A stretch of 64,000 bases of DNA from Nemophila menziesii. Its lineage: Eukaryota > Streptophyta > Magnoliopsida > Boraginales > Hydrophyllaceae. The notes beneath the pieces were generated by a model, which worked only from the letters and a program-made list of their open reading frames with translations, was not told where the DNA came from and ran no database searches. The DNA lies in contig JARWIR010000062.1 in the NCBI GenBank assembly GCA_029959085.1, positions 2,976,001 to 3,040,000 on the forward strand, read 5' to 3'. Numbering within the stretch: position 1 is the first letter of the stretch; every line of letters begins with the position of its first letter. Positions 12,380 to 24,479 of the stretch are shown one piece after another. A program made the translations under genes and the position numbers.

Positions 12380-12785
12380 AAACTACGGATAACCCGTGCC
12401 CGAGGGCACTAAGAATTTTTTTAACAATATAAAAGAGAATGGAATGGAATAGTTATAGGTAATCTATTCGTCAAAATAAGTTACATATTATCTAACTTAT
12501 TTTATTCGAGATTATCATTTAAATTATGTTGAATTGACTAAAATAAATTTAGGTGGGTCATTTAAAAAGTATAAAGTTGATTAGTAGTGATAAAATCACC
12601 TATTTGAATAATTTATTCAGATTAAAGTTTCCAAAGAACCACAATCCATATTGGAGGAACTGCCGAGTATAATTGATGATAGAAAAGTTTAAGAATTTCA
12701 AGAACCAGTGCTAAATTTTTATACTAATATATATTAAGGTACAAAGGTCATGTATTAATATATTTTTTCTAAAGTTATTCATTTT

Positions 12786-12968
12786 CTAATACTTCTTATA
12801 GATAACTATAACATCATATGTTTCAATTGCATATGATAGTAAAAAATATTCATTATGGAGGAACTTGAATAACTTGGTGCAACAAACATGCTGCAAGCGG
12901 TTGGTAATTCCATCTGGCACACAAACCCTTATATTCCTGCTACATGACCCTGGTGCACCCGCTAACAT
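12786..12968 (-). other. short open frame in GC-richer patch, unrecognised
   Basis: This is a 60-codon frame whose N-terminal third (AGAPGSCSRNIRVCVPDG) is rich in Cys and Gly and unlike the AT-rich surroundings. I recognise no family. It may be a captured exon fragment inside the 2.97-kb insertion, or chance. Confidence 0.2.
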
Positions 12969-13403
12969 ATGCTACGTCAATTAGCTTATTCATTTAAAAT
13001 TTCCACCACAATAAATGAACTTTCTATCTATTACAAATGCATTTAATTATCTAAATACAATGAATAGTTGTTATAAAACTTAAAATTATCTCTTATTACA
13101 TTTCATATATTTATAAAAGTACAATGAAACATAAATATAAATTTAAAATTTAAATTGATGATATTTAAGTTATCACGTCATGAAAGATAACACTTGTGTC
13201 TCAAAAAAAAATAGCACTCATATATGAATTAATATTCATTAAAAATAGCGCAATTTTTTTATTTTCATGACACCTACATAAGTTGGTCAAATAATGGAAT
13301 ACATTCTAATGGTATGTGATGACCATTACAAAAGTGAAAGAATCCACTTTTTTATAGCTCTACGGTTCTTCAGATTCTGAGTTGCTAGATCTTCACTTTC
13401 TAC

Positions 13404-13634
13404 GTGTTCGTTTGGGAATGATTATTTTAGAGCTAAAAGTACTTTTAAAATAAAACTAAATTATTTGTACAAAATATTAAAAAATATTTATACATCTAAA
13501 ACCACTTTAAGTGATTTTTTTAATAATCACTAATCTAGTGTTTTTCCTAAAAGTGATTTTAAAGGTGTAAAATGCTTTTATTGATCTAAAATCACTTCAA
13601 GTGGTTATTTTGAAATTCAATTCCAAACGGCCCC
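13404..13634. mobile_element. small MITE nested in the insertion
   Basis: The ends are imperfect inverted repeats, GTGTTCGTTTGGGAA at the left and GGGGCCGTTTGGAA reading inward from the right. They flank about 230 bp made of further inverted words (AAAGTGATTTT and AATCACTT). A GGGGCCGTTTGG-type end is common in plant hAT or Mutator MITEs. No clear target duplication was seen. Confidence 0.6.
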
Positions 13635-15357
13635 GTCTTTAGAAACTCTCAATCATGGTAATTGTCTTTGAACATTTTTTAACAATAAAAAACTATTCAA
13701 AATGAATATTTGGAAAAATGTGATTATAAATTCAATATTCTTAAAGTTTTCTATATTCAATTTGAATTCAAATCTAACTTTTCTGTATGCAAATCAATTT
13801 TTCATAGAAAATCTAAGAACTAGTAATTTTTTTTTATATATCATACTCATCGAGTATAAAATTACCTCTATTTTTTCTAGAATTAAACTGTAAATATAGC
13901 ATTGAAAATAGCATAATTATTGCAATTTTTTTCTTAACTTATCAATTATAATAATTACGAAATTGCTAATTTACTTGTTAAGTATTTAATTAAAATAGTA
14001 GTTATTTGTATATTTAACAATCTTTTGGACTCCTGAATAAACAATTTTTAGTTTTAAAATTTTAATGATATTTTAAATTAATTTAAGAATAACTTGGACT
14101 ACCTTCAATAAAATCAAATGATAAATATTCACTTATAAATTCATTGTTAACCGATAATCCATATTTTTATAAATCATTACTATTCGTAAGCTGCCAATCT
14201 ATCAAATCCATTCACATATATTTTAATTAAAAGGAATCCATATATGATTATATTCTAACTTCTTATAGAAAACATTATATTCCAATTCAAACCATATAAC
14301 TTCTATGTTTTTGTTGTCAAAAGGCAAATCTATGTTCATGTATACCAATAAAAGGAATACCATGTATAATTAAACAAAGTCATACGTGCATTAAATTAAC
14401 TATGTTGTTTTTTCATGTCCAAAAAAAAAACTCATATTCGTATGCACAAAAATAAAACAGAGTCTTAGTAATTTTTTATTAAAATAATAGATCAATGCTA
14501 GTTTAAAAAAATCGTATATCAACTATTTGTGTATCCGGAAAAAAAAACTACATGTGTCTAGATAACTGAGAAATTAAATAATAATTGTGCAATTAAACTG
14601 AATTTGAGATACTTCATAAATAAAATAGAATAACTCATTAATCAAAAATTAAATCTATAATTACACATGAATTTGTTTTAAAAATAAATTATTCTGAAAT
14701 AAAAATAATTAAAAACCTATTTTGACACAAAAAATTATATTTACCGCATACTATTGTCTGAAACAACTATTGTTTTCCAGTAAATACCTCAAAATAGTCC
14801 ATTATCCCAACCCCATTCGAATTTCAAGGAGTAATGTAAAATTAACAATAGTTGGGGCTAAAGATAGGTATAGCAGGGATGAAACAACTTTAGTCACAGG
14901 ATACCGTTCAAATTCACTCATTTCATACATACATTAACCTACACATAATAATATATACTAAATATAAAAAATAGATACTTAAAATAATCACCATAACTTC
15001 TGTGTATCATACAAAAAAATTAATAAAAGAATACTATCAAATCTCATTCGTATACATTTTCAGATTGAAAGGCCTACAATAACCACACCCAATCCTATGA
15101 TTCTAAAAAAAGAAAAATTAAGATTTCAATACAAAATAGCTAAATTAATAAGAAAATATAATTTCTTTTGGATATCTTATCCTAGTGATAAATAACCAAA
15201 TAACGTTTAATTTACAACATAATTAGTTATAGGTAATTGAAATCTTTAATGTAATTACACATGGCATGATCTCATCTCTTGGAAGGGTCATATATTTTTT
15301 GTCTAAGAAAATCAGGATCGTTGATGGATTGTGCCATATAATATAGATATTATAAAG

Positions 15358-16100
15358 ACAAAAGTGTTTAGTTAAATTGATTGTTAGATTAGTTTACTTT
15401 TATATGAAGTCTAACTAAAAATTATCAAACAGAGCATTTCTAGATCATACTATGAATTATTTATAGGAATTATCTTGATGAGCATTAAAGAGTAGTGTAC
15501 AATTTTTTATCTTTGTTTCTTTTATTAATAGAAATGATATTAATATATTTAATTTAATTAAATTTATGCTGATCCATTCCAGATCTAATGTGGTGGTGAT
15601 TCCTACATAGGGGTGACTTTTCTAAGGCACCCCTTTTGGCATCTTCATGTGAAGATCCAGAGAGGCAGGTGGTTGTGACTAATTCGAGTGGAGAAATTTC
15701 TAGGGCACCCCCTTGAGATTTAAAGAAAAATGATGACAAAGCACCTATTGTCTCGACATTTCAAGTTTTAGGTGGCATCTGAATAGTTGAAGATGTTGTC
15801 GGGTAGGGCAAGAGGTCTTTACTGACAAATAATGAAATGCCAGGCGTGGTTGGTTTGCCATGGAGATAGACTAAGAGAAAGATTGTTGGTTGTTTCATTT
15901 CAATCAACCAATTGTTTCATGTTTTTACTTATTATGTTAGTGAGAATGATTGGTACTTGAGCTACATATTTCTTGTTTCATTTTTTATTTTAGGTAAATG
16001 TCGTACAAACTGGAAATAAAGTACATATACAACTTATATCCAATTTTACAAAATGAAGCATTGAATCCTCATGAGCCTACAATTTTGAGAAGTTTCATTT
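15358..16100 (+). pseudogene. gene-like block copy 1, exon remnants
   Basis: Up to about 15600 it follows 55440-55680, including a conserved intron end TTTATTAATAG before AAATGATATT (the other copy has CTTGTGAATAG before AAATTATATT). Beyond that the copies differ strongly. A stretch near 15735-15800 reads KNDDKAPIVSTFQVLGG before a stop. I do not recognise the gene. It is cut by Copia-1. Confidence 0.35.
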
Positions 16101-16320
16101 AAATTGTTGCTTAAATTTAATGTGTATCTCTTACCATTTTTTACTCGAATCAACTAATTTCATATTAAATCGACAAATGACCTTCATGATCTTAGTTCAA
16201 GTTGAACTATCAAACTTAACATCCAAAACTCAATCAAATAGTTCACCTATTATTACAATTAGTAAAAGATATGTAACAAATGAATTATTTATGCGTCATA
16301 TTATACTTAAACATATGGTC

Positions 16321-17160
16321 TTTCCCAACCTGAATAAGTTTGAGCCTGTTAATGGTTCCAACTACAAGAGTTGGGAACAAAAGATGTTGATCTGTCTTGA
16401 ACAGTACAAACTCAACTTTTTGTTATTTCCGAAAATCTTTCGCTTAGGATAGAAAACAGAGTTCCAACTGAAGAAGAACAGTCTAGATATATTGCCCTCA
16501 AAGCCATGTTCAAGAGAGAAAATACATTGGCTCGGGGCTGAATGTTGAACAATATGTCAATCTAATTTTTTATCTCCTTGCCAAAGAAAGATCGGCAAAG
16601 TTCAAATGAGGAACACTCGAAATAAATATGGGGTTGATGATTCCGGTAAGAAAGAATATGTTGCCGAAAACGCGTATAACTTCAAACATACCAATCATAA
16701 TCCTATGACTGAGCAACTTCATGTGTACGAAAACTAATGCGCGAAGGTAATCTCTAAAGGCATGAAGATGTGCAAAGTTTTCCAAGCAAACATTCTGCTT
16801 GAGAAATTTCCCCCATCTTGGAGTGAATATCGTATCCATCTCAAACACAAAAAGAAGGAAATGACTCTCCTAGAACTCATCAGCCATATGCAAGTTAAAA
16901 AAGCCATTCAACTCAAGGATAAGTCTCTTTCATTCCCTCCTCGTTTCTCAAAAGCTAACCATATCAAAAGTTCTGGTCAAGGTAACAAAGATAGGTTTAA
17001 AGGGAAGGAAAACACCAAGGTTCAAACAAATCTAAATATAGTGAAAACAAGAACCACGACAACACCAACAAACAAGGCAGAGGGTTCAAAACTTTCGGTA
17101 TGATTCTGAAACCTAAAGACCCTTGTTATCGTTGTGGTAAAGGACACAAATATTTTGAAT
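16321..17160 (+). pseudogene. Copia-1 gag
   Basis: The N-terminal capsid part reads NLNKFEPVNGSNYKSWEQKM, which fits the copia gag pattern L-x-G-x-N-Y-x-x-W. A second part at 16762-17103 reads LEKFPPSWSEYRIHLKHKKK and then a basic Lys-rich tract. The zinc knuckle follows near 17125-17160 as CYRCGKGHKYFEF, with the last Cys missing. Two or more frame breaks separate the parts. The product would have formed the virus-like particle. Confidence 0.8.
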
Positions 17161-17229
17161 TCAACCTTAGAGCTAGCCAAGGTCCCAAAGTTTCCACAAA
17201 TCTAACTGAGACCGAAAAAATAATCGCCT

Positions 17230-18135
17230 CGGTAATGGTTGAGGTAAACTGAATTGAGAACAAAACCGAGTGGATCCTTGACACCGAAGCTTCCCGACAA
17301 TTATGCTCAAACAAATCCCTGTTCAAAAGATTTGAGGAAGCAATTGATGTTGAATGTGTATATTTGGTTGATTCTTCTACCGCTACAGTTTTCAAAAGGG
17401 ATAGGTTCTCTCTCTCTGTAGGAACGTTGTTTCTGGAGCTCTTCTTAATAAAGTGGGACTCAAACTTGATTTTGAAGGGGGGGAAATTATAATTACCAAA
17501 TATGAAGAGTTTGTGGGTGAAAGGGTATTTAAATAATGGTTTGTTTGTTTTTAACACTTTAAGCCTTAATGAGAACACTTCTAATTCTACTTATATTGAT
17601 GAACTCTTGATATGTGGCATGGTAGATTAGGTCATTTAATTGTCGTTTTAATTAAAGGCTTAAAAATCATGGACTGATACCCCTTCACAATGTGGATGAC
17701 TTTGTAAAATGTGAAATATGTTTAGAGTCCAAACTTGCAATAAAACCTTTTAAATCCATAACCGTGAGAAAGACTAAATTGTAAGAATTAATATATTCGC
17801 ACTTAGTTGGTTTTAAAAACTCCGGTATGCGTTTTTAAAATACAAGGCCAGAGTTAAAAACCAACTAGACTGTAAAATCAAAAGGTTTAGGTCGGATAGA
17901 GGAGGCAAATATAGTTTTAATTCACTTATAGAGTTTTGTGAAACAAATGGAATAATCAAACTTAGTGCCCCTTGTACACCCCAACAAAATGGCATAGCTG
18001 AAAGAATGAATAGGTCTCTTAAAGAGACTATGAATTCCATGTTAATAAGTTCATGTTTACCAACCAATATGTGGGAGGAAGCTTTTTTGTCAGACTATTA
18101 TGTTCTTAATAGGGTAGCCAATAAATCCCTAGATA
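17230..18135 (+). pseudogene. Copia-1 protease and integrase
   Basis: The protease site reads WILDTEASRQLCSN near 17270, where the family has D-T-G-A; the Gly is replaced by Glu. The pre-integrase GLGH-type motif appears as WHGRLGHL near 17612. The integrase core is read at 17885-18100: FRSDRGGKYSFNSLIEFC, then APCTPQQNGIAERMNRSLKE, which carry the second Asp and the Glu of the DDE triad. The part holding the first Asp is broken by stops and frame changes. It was the enzyme for polyprotein cleavage and cDNA insertion, now inactive. Confidence 0.85.
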
Positions 18136-18639
18136 AGACCCCCTTATAAATGTGAAATTGTTTTCCATAAAACCTAAATTTTTTAATGTTTGGGGGTCTT
18201 TGGCCAAAGTCAAATTACCCGATTTCAGAACAGTCATCGTTGGACCCAAAACCATACACTCAATATTCATAGGGTATCCTTAGAATAGTGCAACTTATCG
18301 ATACTTATCTTTAGATGATAATGCGGTCTGTGAATCTAGAGATGATCAGTTCTTTGAAAAAAAATTCCATTAAAACTTGAATTCTGTTAATGCATCCTTA
18401 CCTACTAATTGCATATCTATTAATGTTGATTTATCTCTATGTGATGTTTCCCTGGCCCCTCTACTTCTTTGGAGCCTAGTTGTATTTCCAAGGAAGAACC
18501 TAGGAGAAGTAAGAGGCGTAGGATCGAGTCTAGCATTTGACACGATTTTATCACAACCTTCATGATTGAAGGTTTTCACATTGACCTCATAAGAAAACAG
18601 GTAGTCATGTTCCACTTCATGGTTAGACCGAAAAACATA

Positions 18640-20235
18640 TGACAATACTTTAAAATTGATCTATGCTAGTTTTTGGAAAGAATCCATTAATAGTGAACTT
18701 GAGTCAATTAAAAATAAACATACATGGGAACTAACCGACTTACCTAGGGGTAGCAAACCAATTAATAGCAAATGGATTAAGAAAAATTGAGACCTGATGG
18801 TTCAATAGAAAAATTCAAAGTGAGACTTTTTATTAGAGGTCTCACCTAAAAGAAAGGTTTAGATTACTTTGACACTTATTACCATGTAACCAAAATTGTC
18901 ACTATAAGAACCCATATTGCTCCAACTATTATTCACAAACTAGTTAAACATCAAATTGATATTAAAATCACGTTTCTGAATGGAGATCAGGATGAAGAGA
19001 CCTACATGAGGCAACCTGAAGGGTGTGTGGTTCCTGTTCAGGGGAAAAATTTTGGAAGCTAAAAAGGTCGTTGTATGGTTTGAAACAGGCACCTAAAAAA
19101 TTGTATGAAAAACTAGATGTAACTCTTATTACAGATTGCATTGTGGCTAACAATTCTTATTTTTGTTATTACTCCAAAGTAACAGGTTTAGAGTGTGTTG
19201 TCATATTCCGTTATGTATATGACATGCTCTTCTTTGGTACTTCTATTCATATCATAAATGAGATTAATCGCTTCCTGTCTTCTAGTTTTGATATGAAAGA
19301 CATGGGAGAAGCAAATGTGATCTTCGGGGTGAGAATCATTAGAATTAGTAACAGTATTTCCTTGAGTCAGTCTCATTACGTAGAAAGGATGCTGAAGAAA
19401 TTCGACTCTTTTGAGGTAATGCTTGTAAAAAGTCCTTATGATTCCAGTATTCAATTACCCAAAAACTATGGGAATGTTGTATCCTAGAATGAATATGCTA
19501 ACATCAAAGGAAGTGTGATGTTAATGAACTACACTCGTCCCAATATTGTTAATGTCGTGGGTAGACTTACTCGCTATACTCATAACCCGAGTAGTGACCA
19601 CTAGGTTGCACTTCATCGTCTATTAAAGTACTTGAGGGGCACCATTGATATAGGCTTTTAGTATAACAACTTCCCTATATTTCTTAAGGGATTTTGTGAT
19701 GCAAACTGGAATTGAGACAATGACGAAGTAACTCTACTAGTGGTTATGTATGCTCTTCATGGAGAGGTGTTGTATCGTGTAAATCTTCTAAACAAACTTT
19801 TATATCACGCTCCACCATGGAGTCTGAGTCATAACAGTAGAGTTGGTTGGGAAAGAAGTTGAGTGGACGAGGAGTCTCCTATCGGATGTGACACTTTAGG
19901 AAGGAAGTGCGACCCATGTGTGTATCCACTGTGATTCACAAGTAGCCATTGGAGTCGCTCATAATAGCGTCTACAATGGAAAGAGAAGACACATTTGCAT
20001 CAGACATGGGTTGGTAAAAGTGTTACTGAAGAATGGTGTGATAGCCTTGGAATATGTACTATTAGAGAAAAATCTTGCTGATCAGTTCACCAAATGCATA
20101 ACTAGGAGAGTAGCCGTGGAGACGTCGAGGGAGATGGGATTGAAACCCATCATTAATGGGGAACAAGTGACTAACGAGTCAATGTTATTAATCTCGATCC
20201 ATATGGCTAAAAACTATCTTCTTAAAAATTCATAG
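18640..20235 (+). pseudogene. Copia-1 reverse transcriptase and RNase H
   Basis: The RT starts at about 18660 with an SFWKESINSELESIKNKHTW segment typical of copia pol, then LKRSLYGLKQAPKKLYEK at 19060. The catalytic YVDD is here YVYD (19218-19229), so one metal-binding Asp is lost. FDMKDMGEANVIFGVRI follows. RNase H is read in pieces from 19560, ending with CDSQVAIGVAHNSVYNGKRR and LADQFTKCITR at 19920-20110, the usual copia C-terminus. Stops and shifts are frequent between these parts. Confidence 0.88.
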
Positions 20236-20738
20236 CCATTCGTGGTGGTCCTATTGATAAGGACTTGAGAAATTTACTCTTAAGGCATACTGCTCTTAAA
20301 AGAGCACAATACTAAGTGGTCAACTCATAACGAATTCATAGCCTTTGTGGTGGTTCTTTTGAGAAGGACTTAATGAATTCATGGGTAAAAGTGAGACTCA
20401 ACGTTAATGATAGAATGTTAAGAAGACGTCCTTAAAAAATCTCATATGAATAAGTCCATGAAGTTCATAGCCTTCTAAGGGTGGTCCTTAGAGAAGGACT
20501 TGATTTACAGACTGGAGGGTGATATTCTACGGAACTATAACTTTCAGCAAGGTAGAGTATGTGTTATGAGGGTATCGATCGAAATCGCTAAGTTCAAGAG
20601 TAAGTTCACTTAGATGAGATTTGGTGGTTGCCTCACTTCACTACGTGACAATTCAAATCGAAGATATTAACATTTAAGTACAATTTAACCAAATAGTAGT
20701 AGTTGTGGAAACCTGTTCACCTTCTCTCCCAAAGACCC

Positions 20739-20750
20739 TAAGTGGGGGAT
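20739..20750 (+). other. Copia-1 polypurine tract
   Basis: AAGTGGGGGAT lies directly before the LTR start TGTTTGGATT, as expected for the plus-strand primer of a copia element. Confidence 0.8.
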
Positions 20751-21713
20751 TGTTTGGATTTACATTAATACATAGTAATATTTAAATCCTTTCATATTAT
20801 TTTGGAGAAGTGGAAAAGACATTTTTTATTAATAAAAAAGTCACATATAGGAAGTGAGATAGGAAAAATATTAGAATATAATATTTCACCCATCTATTCC
20901 ATCCAAGAGAACCAAAGGCTATGAAAGCCAAAAAGAAAAAGTAAAAGCCCCACACGCACGCACCACCACCACCACCACCACCACCACCACCACCACCACC
21001 CACCCTGACGCGGCGATAGTGACAGCGACGATGTGGGCGTGGGTGGGTCGAGGGCTCGTGGGGGAGTTGAGGAGTTTGGGAGTCAAAAAATGAAAAATGA
21101 AACAAGTTTTCTGAAGTGATTCCAATGGAAAAATGGCTAGTACTTATAATAGTCAATAGAAATTCAAATCATTTCAACATAAAACAAAACATCCACCAAT
21201 TGAAGTCACATTAAGGCCAGAATATTCCCTATTCAAAGCTTAGTTGTTACAGTTCTTGGTCAAAAAAAGAATGAACCATCAGTAACCTACGTGTCCAGGT
21301 TCATTGCTAGAATTTGAAAAGGAGTAACATATGTAACCTTCAAAAGGTCAGCAATAATGGAGTCTCAAAGACCATTTATTGTGACGATTCTAAAAGAGCC
21401 CCTACTCACCTATAAATACATGTCGTTCTCTATTTTCCAAATCTACGAAACAAATCACAAAAGAATTACTCTCTACCTTTCTACTTCTCTCTAAATATCA
21501 TTTGATAGAATCTCTATTATAAATAACTAGTACACTGTAATATCTTTTTAACGTCAAATATCCATGTAATTGTTTTTCTTTTCGATTTCGTGTAAGTCTT
21601 TCGTTTGATTTCCTTTTTTGGAGTAGTTAGTTTAAATTACTCGAAATATATTTTATTCTGGATTTCAATTTCTATTGTTTTAAAAACTGGTGATTTTGAT
21701 TTCTTTCCCAACA
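20751..21713 (+). repeat. Copia-1 3' LTR
   Basis: It starts TGTTTGGATT just after the polypurine tract and ends TTTCCCAACA, so it has TG...CA ends over 963 bp. A TATA box TATAAATA is at 21411-21418. A CAC microsatellite lies at 20961-21002. The sequence directly after 21713 is LINE-1. Confidence 0.8.
20961..21002. repeat. (CAC)n microsatellite in LTR
   Basis: About 14 uninterrupted CAC units. They give rise to poly-Gly and poly-Val frames on the minus strand, which are not genes. Confidence 0.95.
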
Positions 21714-22146
21714 TTTGTAACCTAAAAAGAGATTATTGTAATAATTATATAACATTTCTTGGATTTCTTTATGATCATCCACCCATTGGGTGTTATCATC
21801 TTTTAGATTTCTTATCTAGTTAAGTTCATTTTTAATATTTTTGAAGCATAATAAATATGTGTTCAAAGATGTGTTCTTATAGCCATTTTAACCAAATATT
21901 CCTTGCTCTATCTGCCCAGAAGGTTTCCTCATTTTCCAGGAGTTCTTCAAGTTTTTCCCAGATTACATCTTCCTTTTCCCTTTCTTTTTCACGTTACGTT
22001 TGATCTTGAAGTTTTACTAGAAATGCATGGTACTTGTTTATGAGGTTTCCATTATTTTGGAACTTCCTTTTACTACATCCCGTTAAAGATAAAGACATAG
22101 CATCCCTCTTCATACATAATTCTTCAATATTTCTTGAACTATATTC
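21714..22146 (-). pseudogene. LINE-1, part downstream of Athila A insertion
   Basis: This matches 59100-59960 of LINE-2 in several stretches (for example AGATTA-TGTAATAATTATATA, AAATATTCCTTGC-CTATCTGCC). Compared with LINE-2 it lacks about 430-500 bp. It continues at 51449 on the other side of element A, with TATTC duplicated at the junction. On the minus strand it is the linker between endonuclease and RT. Its RT part is missing, cut by Copia-1. Confidence 0.75.
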
Positions 22147-23522
22147 TGGTGGGTCCTGGTGTTTTTATAAATTAAGAACTGGAAATAAGGGAACCACTTA
22201 ACCGCAAGTGCACGGTTGTCCAAGTAATATATGATAAACAAGTTCGTTCGGAGGGACGGATTAGACACAACTCAGGTATTAATTGAAAAGTAAGAATAAT
22301 TGCTTAGAAACTAAAATAAAGATTTTTGTTTTGTTTTTATAAATTAAAAGATGAAAGAAAATAAACTACGGAAATAAAACAAAGCAAATAAAAGAGAATT
22401 GAAACTTCAGATGAGAAAGAGTACTTGATCCTCGCAAGGGTTTCACCTAACCTATCTAATTCATGCTTCTGTTTAAGCGCTAAACTGGTATAATTGTGCT
22501 AGTCGGGACTCTAATATCTTCTAGCCCCCGTCAGGGTGGACCTAAGAGCTATCCTACGGTATTACAAACCCCGTCAGGGTGAATATAAGCTAATTTCATA
22601 TGAATACTAATTTACCTCATTGGGTGCATGATTAGTTTAGCCTGTCAGGGTCAATAACGGATACTATGCGTCTATTATCTAAGTCTATAATTAAACCCTT
22701 CGTCAAGGTGATCCATACGCCACTATATGAAATAGCCTAATTACTATGAGATAATTTTGATTCATGACTTCAAAATTGGTGATTAAAACAAAATAATAGT
22801 CAACACAAAATACCTAGTCTAATTTAAACCATTAAATCCCAAATTTCGAGAACATAAATTAAACAGAATTAAGTTCAACCCATATAGCAATTTTCAAGTT
22901 TAAAGAAATTAGTTCATAACGGAATGGAAAACTAAAATTAAATAAAAGGAATTCATGTTCAAATACAAAAGATAAATTGATAACCTAAAGGGTAAGATGA
23001 CAGATGATGGAAGAACATGATTCCTCCAGCACTAGCTTCTCCTTGCCTTTTTGCTCTGACTTGAAAATCTTAAGCTTCTTGTGTAATTCTCTGAAGAGTG
23101 TGAAAAGAGGAGGCTAAGGGGTGTATTTATAGGTTTTAGCAAGCCCTATGTCGAATTTACTTGGAGTGGAAGACAAGTTAAGAACTCTTAAATTCGTAGT
23201 CCTAAAATCTAGGAAAGGTAAGATTCTGCTGCTGATTTGTTTTGGTCATATCTCATTCAATACTTATCTGTTTGACGCGTTCCAATATTCAAAACCGCTT
23301 GTCTAGGAAATCTCTTTCCATTGGTGCAGACCACTCGCCCAAATTCTTAGCCAATCTTAAGTTATGGACTCGTCTTTGAAACGTTGCTGGAATTTCAGAT
23401 TCATATGGCAGCTTTATCTTTCCTTCTTTGCATATATCCTTCTTTAATCTTCTTATTTCCATGTAAATCTTATTTCTTTTACTTCTTTGACTTGGTCTCT
23501 AAGTAATTACCATATATCTTTT
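22147..23522 (-). repeat. element A 3' LTR, left part
   Basis: It matches 49676-51048 of the 5' LTR. The LTR is interrupted at 23522 by Copia-2 and goes on at 30997. It has a TATA box CTATAAATAC on the minus strand at 23123-23132 and four copies of a CCCGTCAGGGT-like motif between about 22525 and 22710. Confidence 0.92.
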
Positions 23523-23974
23523 TGAAAGAGATAAAAAATTATTTTTATCCCATGTCACCCATGATGGAAAGACATGAGCGTACAGGGAAGTTATCAAAGA
23601 TAACTTCCCACTTAGATGGTGGAGGAGGTGGAGAAAGTGGGAGAGTGGTTTATTTACAGGCAATAAACCAACTCTCCAACTCTATAAATAAAGCCTCTCT
23701 TTCTCACAAAATCACAACACAACAGACAATCAAAGCTAACAAGCGTATAATTCTTTTCTGTCCAAATCAAGAATACAACACAAATAATTCTGAGACATTT
23801 AGGTTGTGAAAACAAAAGGTTTAGTTATAGTAATTAAACTTACGACCAGATAGCAGAAGGGATTCATTCCAATTCAATCAATTACAAGAAGGCTAAAATT
23901 CAGGACTCTTCCTTCCAATCCGCTGTGTATAAGGTTTGTCTAATAAACCTTCTTGTTTATATTCAAGAGTAACA
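23523..23974 (+). repeat. Copia-2 5' LTR
   Basis: It runs from TGAAAGAGAT to GAGTAACA. It contains two hairpins (23585-23609 and 23646-23670) and a TATA box at 23693-23700. Near its end AAGGTTT is answered by AAACCTT within 21 bases. Confidence 0.92.
23585..23670 (+). promoter_or_regulatory. two strong hairpins before the Copia-2 TATA box
   Basis: The first is GGGAAGTTATC-AAA-GATAACTTCCC, a perfect 11-bp stem. The second is TGGTTTATT-TACAGGC-AATAAACCA, a perfect 9-bp stem. Both are unchanged in the 3' LTR (30607-30631 and 30668-30692). TATAAATA follows 22 bases later. They may be regulatory or form RNA structure; the role is inferred only. Confidence 0.6.
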
Positions 23975-23976
23975 AT

Positions 23977-23988
23977 TGGTATCAGAGC
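23977..23988 (+). other. Copia-2 primer binding site (tRNA-Met)
   Basis: TGGTATCAGAGC lies two bases after the 5' LTR. It is complementary to the 3' end of plant initiator tRNA-Met, the usual copia primer. Confidence 0.95.
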
Positions 23989-24479
23989 ATGTAACCCAAT
24001 TGAATATATGAATAAAATTTTTTTTAGCTCTATTTTCTTTGTCGTATAAAAAAAAGGAAAGAAGGGTTGAAATTTGTTTTGGTTCTGTCGATAGAAAAGA
24101 AGATAGGAAATGGAATTTTTTGTACAAATATTAGTTAGCTTAAGTATGTGGACTAATGAAATTAGTAGGCCTGCAACCCATATGATATTCTTTTAGGCCA
24201 AATTGTATTATAATTTTTTGGGCTTGGCTTGGATTAGTTTTTGGGCCATTTTTTTTTTGGGCCGAACTTCTGGATGTTGACCTCCACATTTATTTTTTTG
24301 AAAAATTGAAATGCTTGTTAATCCAAACCACTTAGTCTAGTGACTAATAGTCTTACCAAATTTGCTACCTTAAATTATTGTTAATGAATAGAGTTTCTTG
24401 AAAGATACTATTGTTTCTTGTTTCCTAATCAATTTTTGGTGTATTATTTTTATCGTTCTTATTTTTCTATATGTAGAAA

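Larger units (their letters stand above)
12380..15349. mobile_element. 2.97-kb unclassified insertion with TTATAAAG duplication
   Basis: The paralogous block at 55430 reads straight through TTTATAAAGACAAAA, giving the empty site. Here the same place is split: TTATAAAG occurs at 12372-12379 and again at 15350-15357. The insert begins AAACTACGGATAACCCG, then has a GTGCCC-GA-GGGCAC hairpin at 12397-12410. It ends in an AT-rich tail GCCATATAATATAGATA. I see no terminal inverted repeats, LTRs, transposase or RT. It carries its own nested MITE and a short GC-richer patch at 12860-12968. It could be a degraded LINE or RTE, a hAT derivative or a Helitron-like element; none is proven. Confidence 0.6.
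16120..21713 (+). mobile_element. Copia-1, 5'-truncated Ty1/copia element
   Basis: The order gag, PR, IN, RT, RNase H, PPT and 3' LTR is that of Ty1/copia. No 5' LTR and no TGGTATCAGAGC primer site were found upstream of gag, so the left end is lost, at about 16100. The coding region has many stops and frameshifts, and catalytic residues in PR and RT are replaced, so this is an old dead copy. Its right end abuts LINE-1 sequence at 21714. Confidence 0.9.

Noticed and set aside
12380..15349. Helitron interpretation of the insertion
   Set aside because: There is a hairpin near one end, but no TC start or CTRR end is in place, and Helitrons do not make an 8-bp target duplication. The call was left open.
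16100..16320. A Copia-1 5' LTR and primer site
   Set aside because: No TGGTATCAGAGC and no match to the 3' LTR at 20751-21713 could be found upstream of gag; the element is treated as 5'-truncated.
20797..21156. Minus-strand frames with poly-Gly and poly-Val that look like a glycine-rich protein
   Set aside because: They are produced by the CAC microsatellite in the Copia-1 LTR; no start context or conservation supports a gene.
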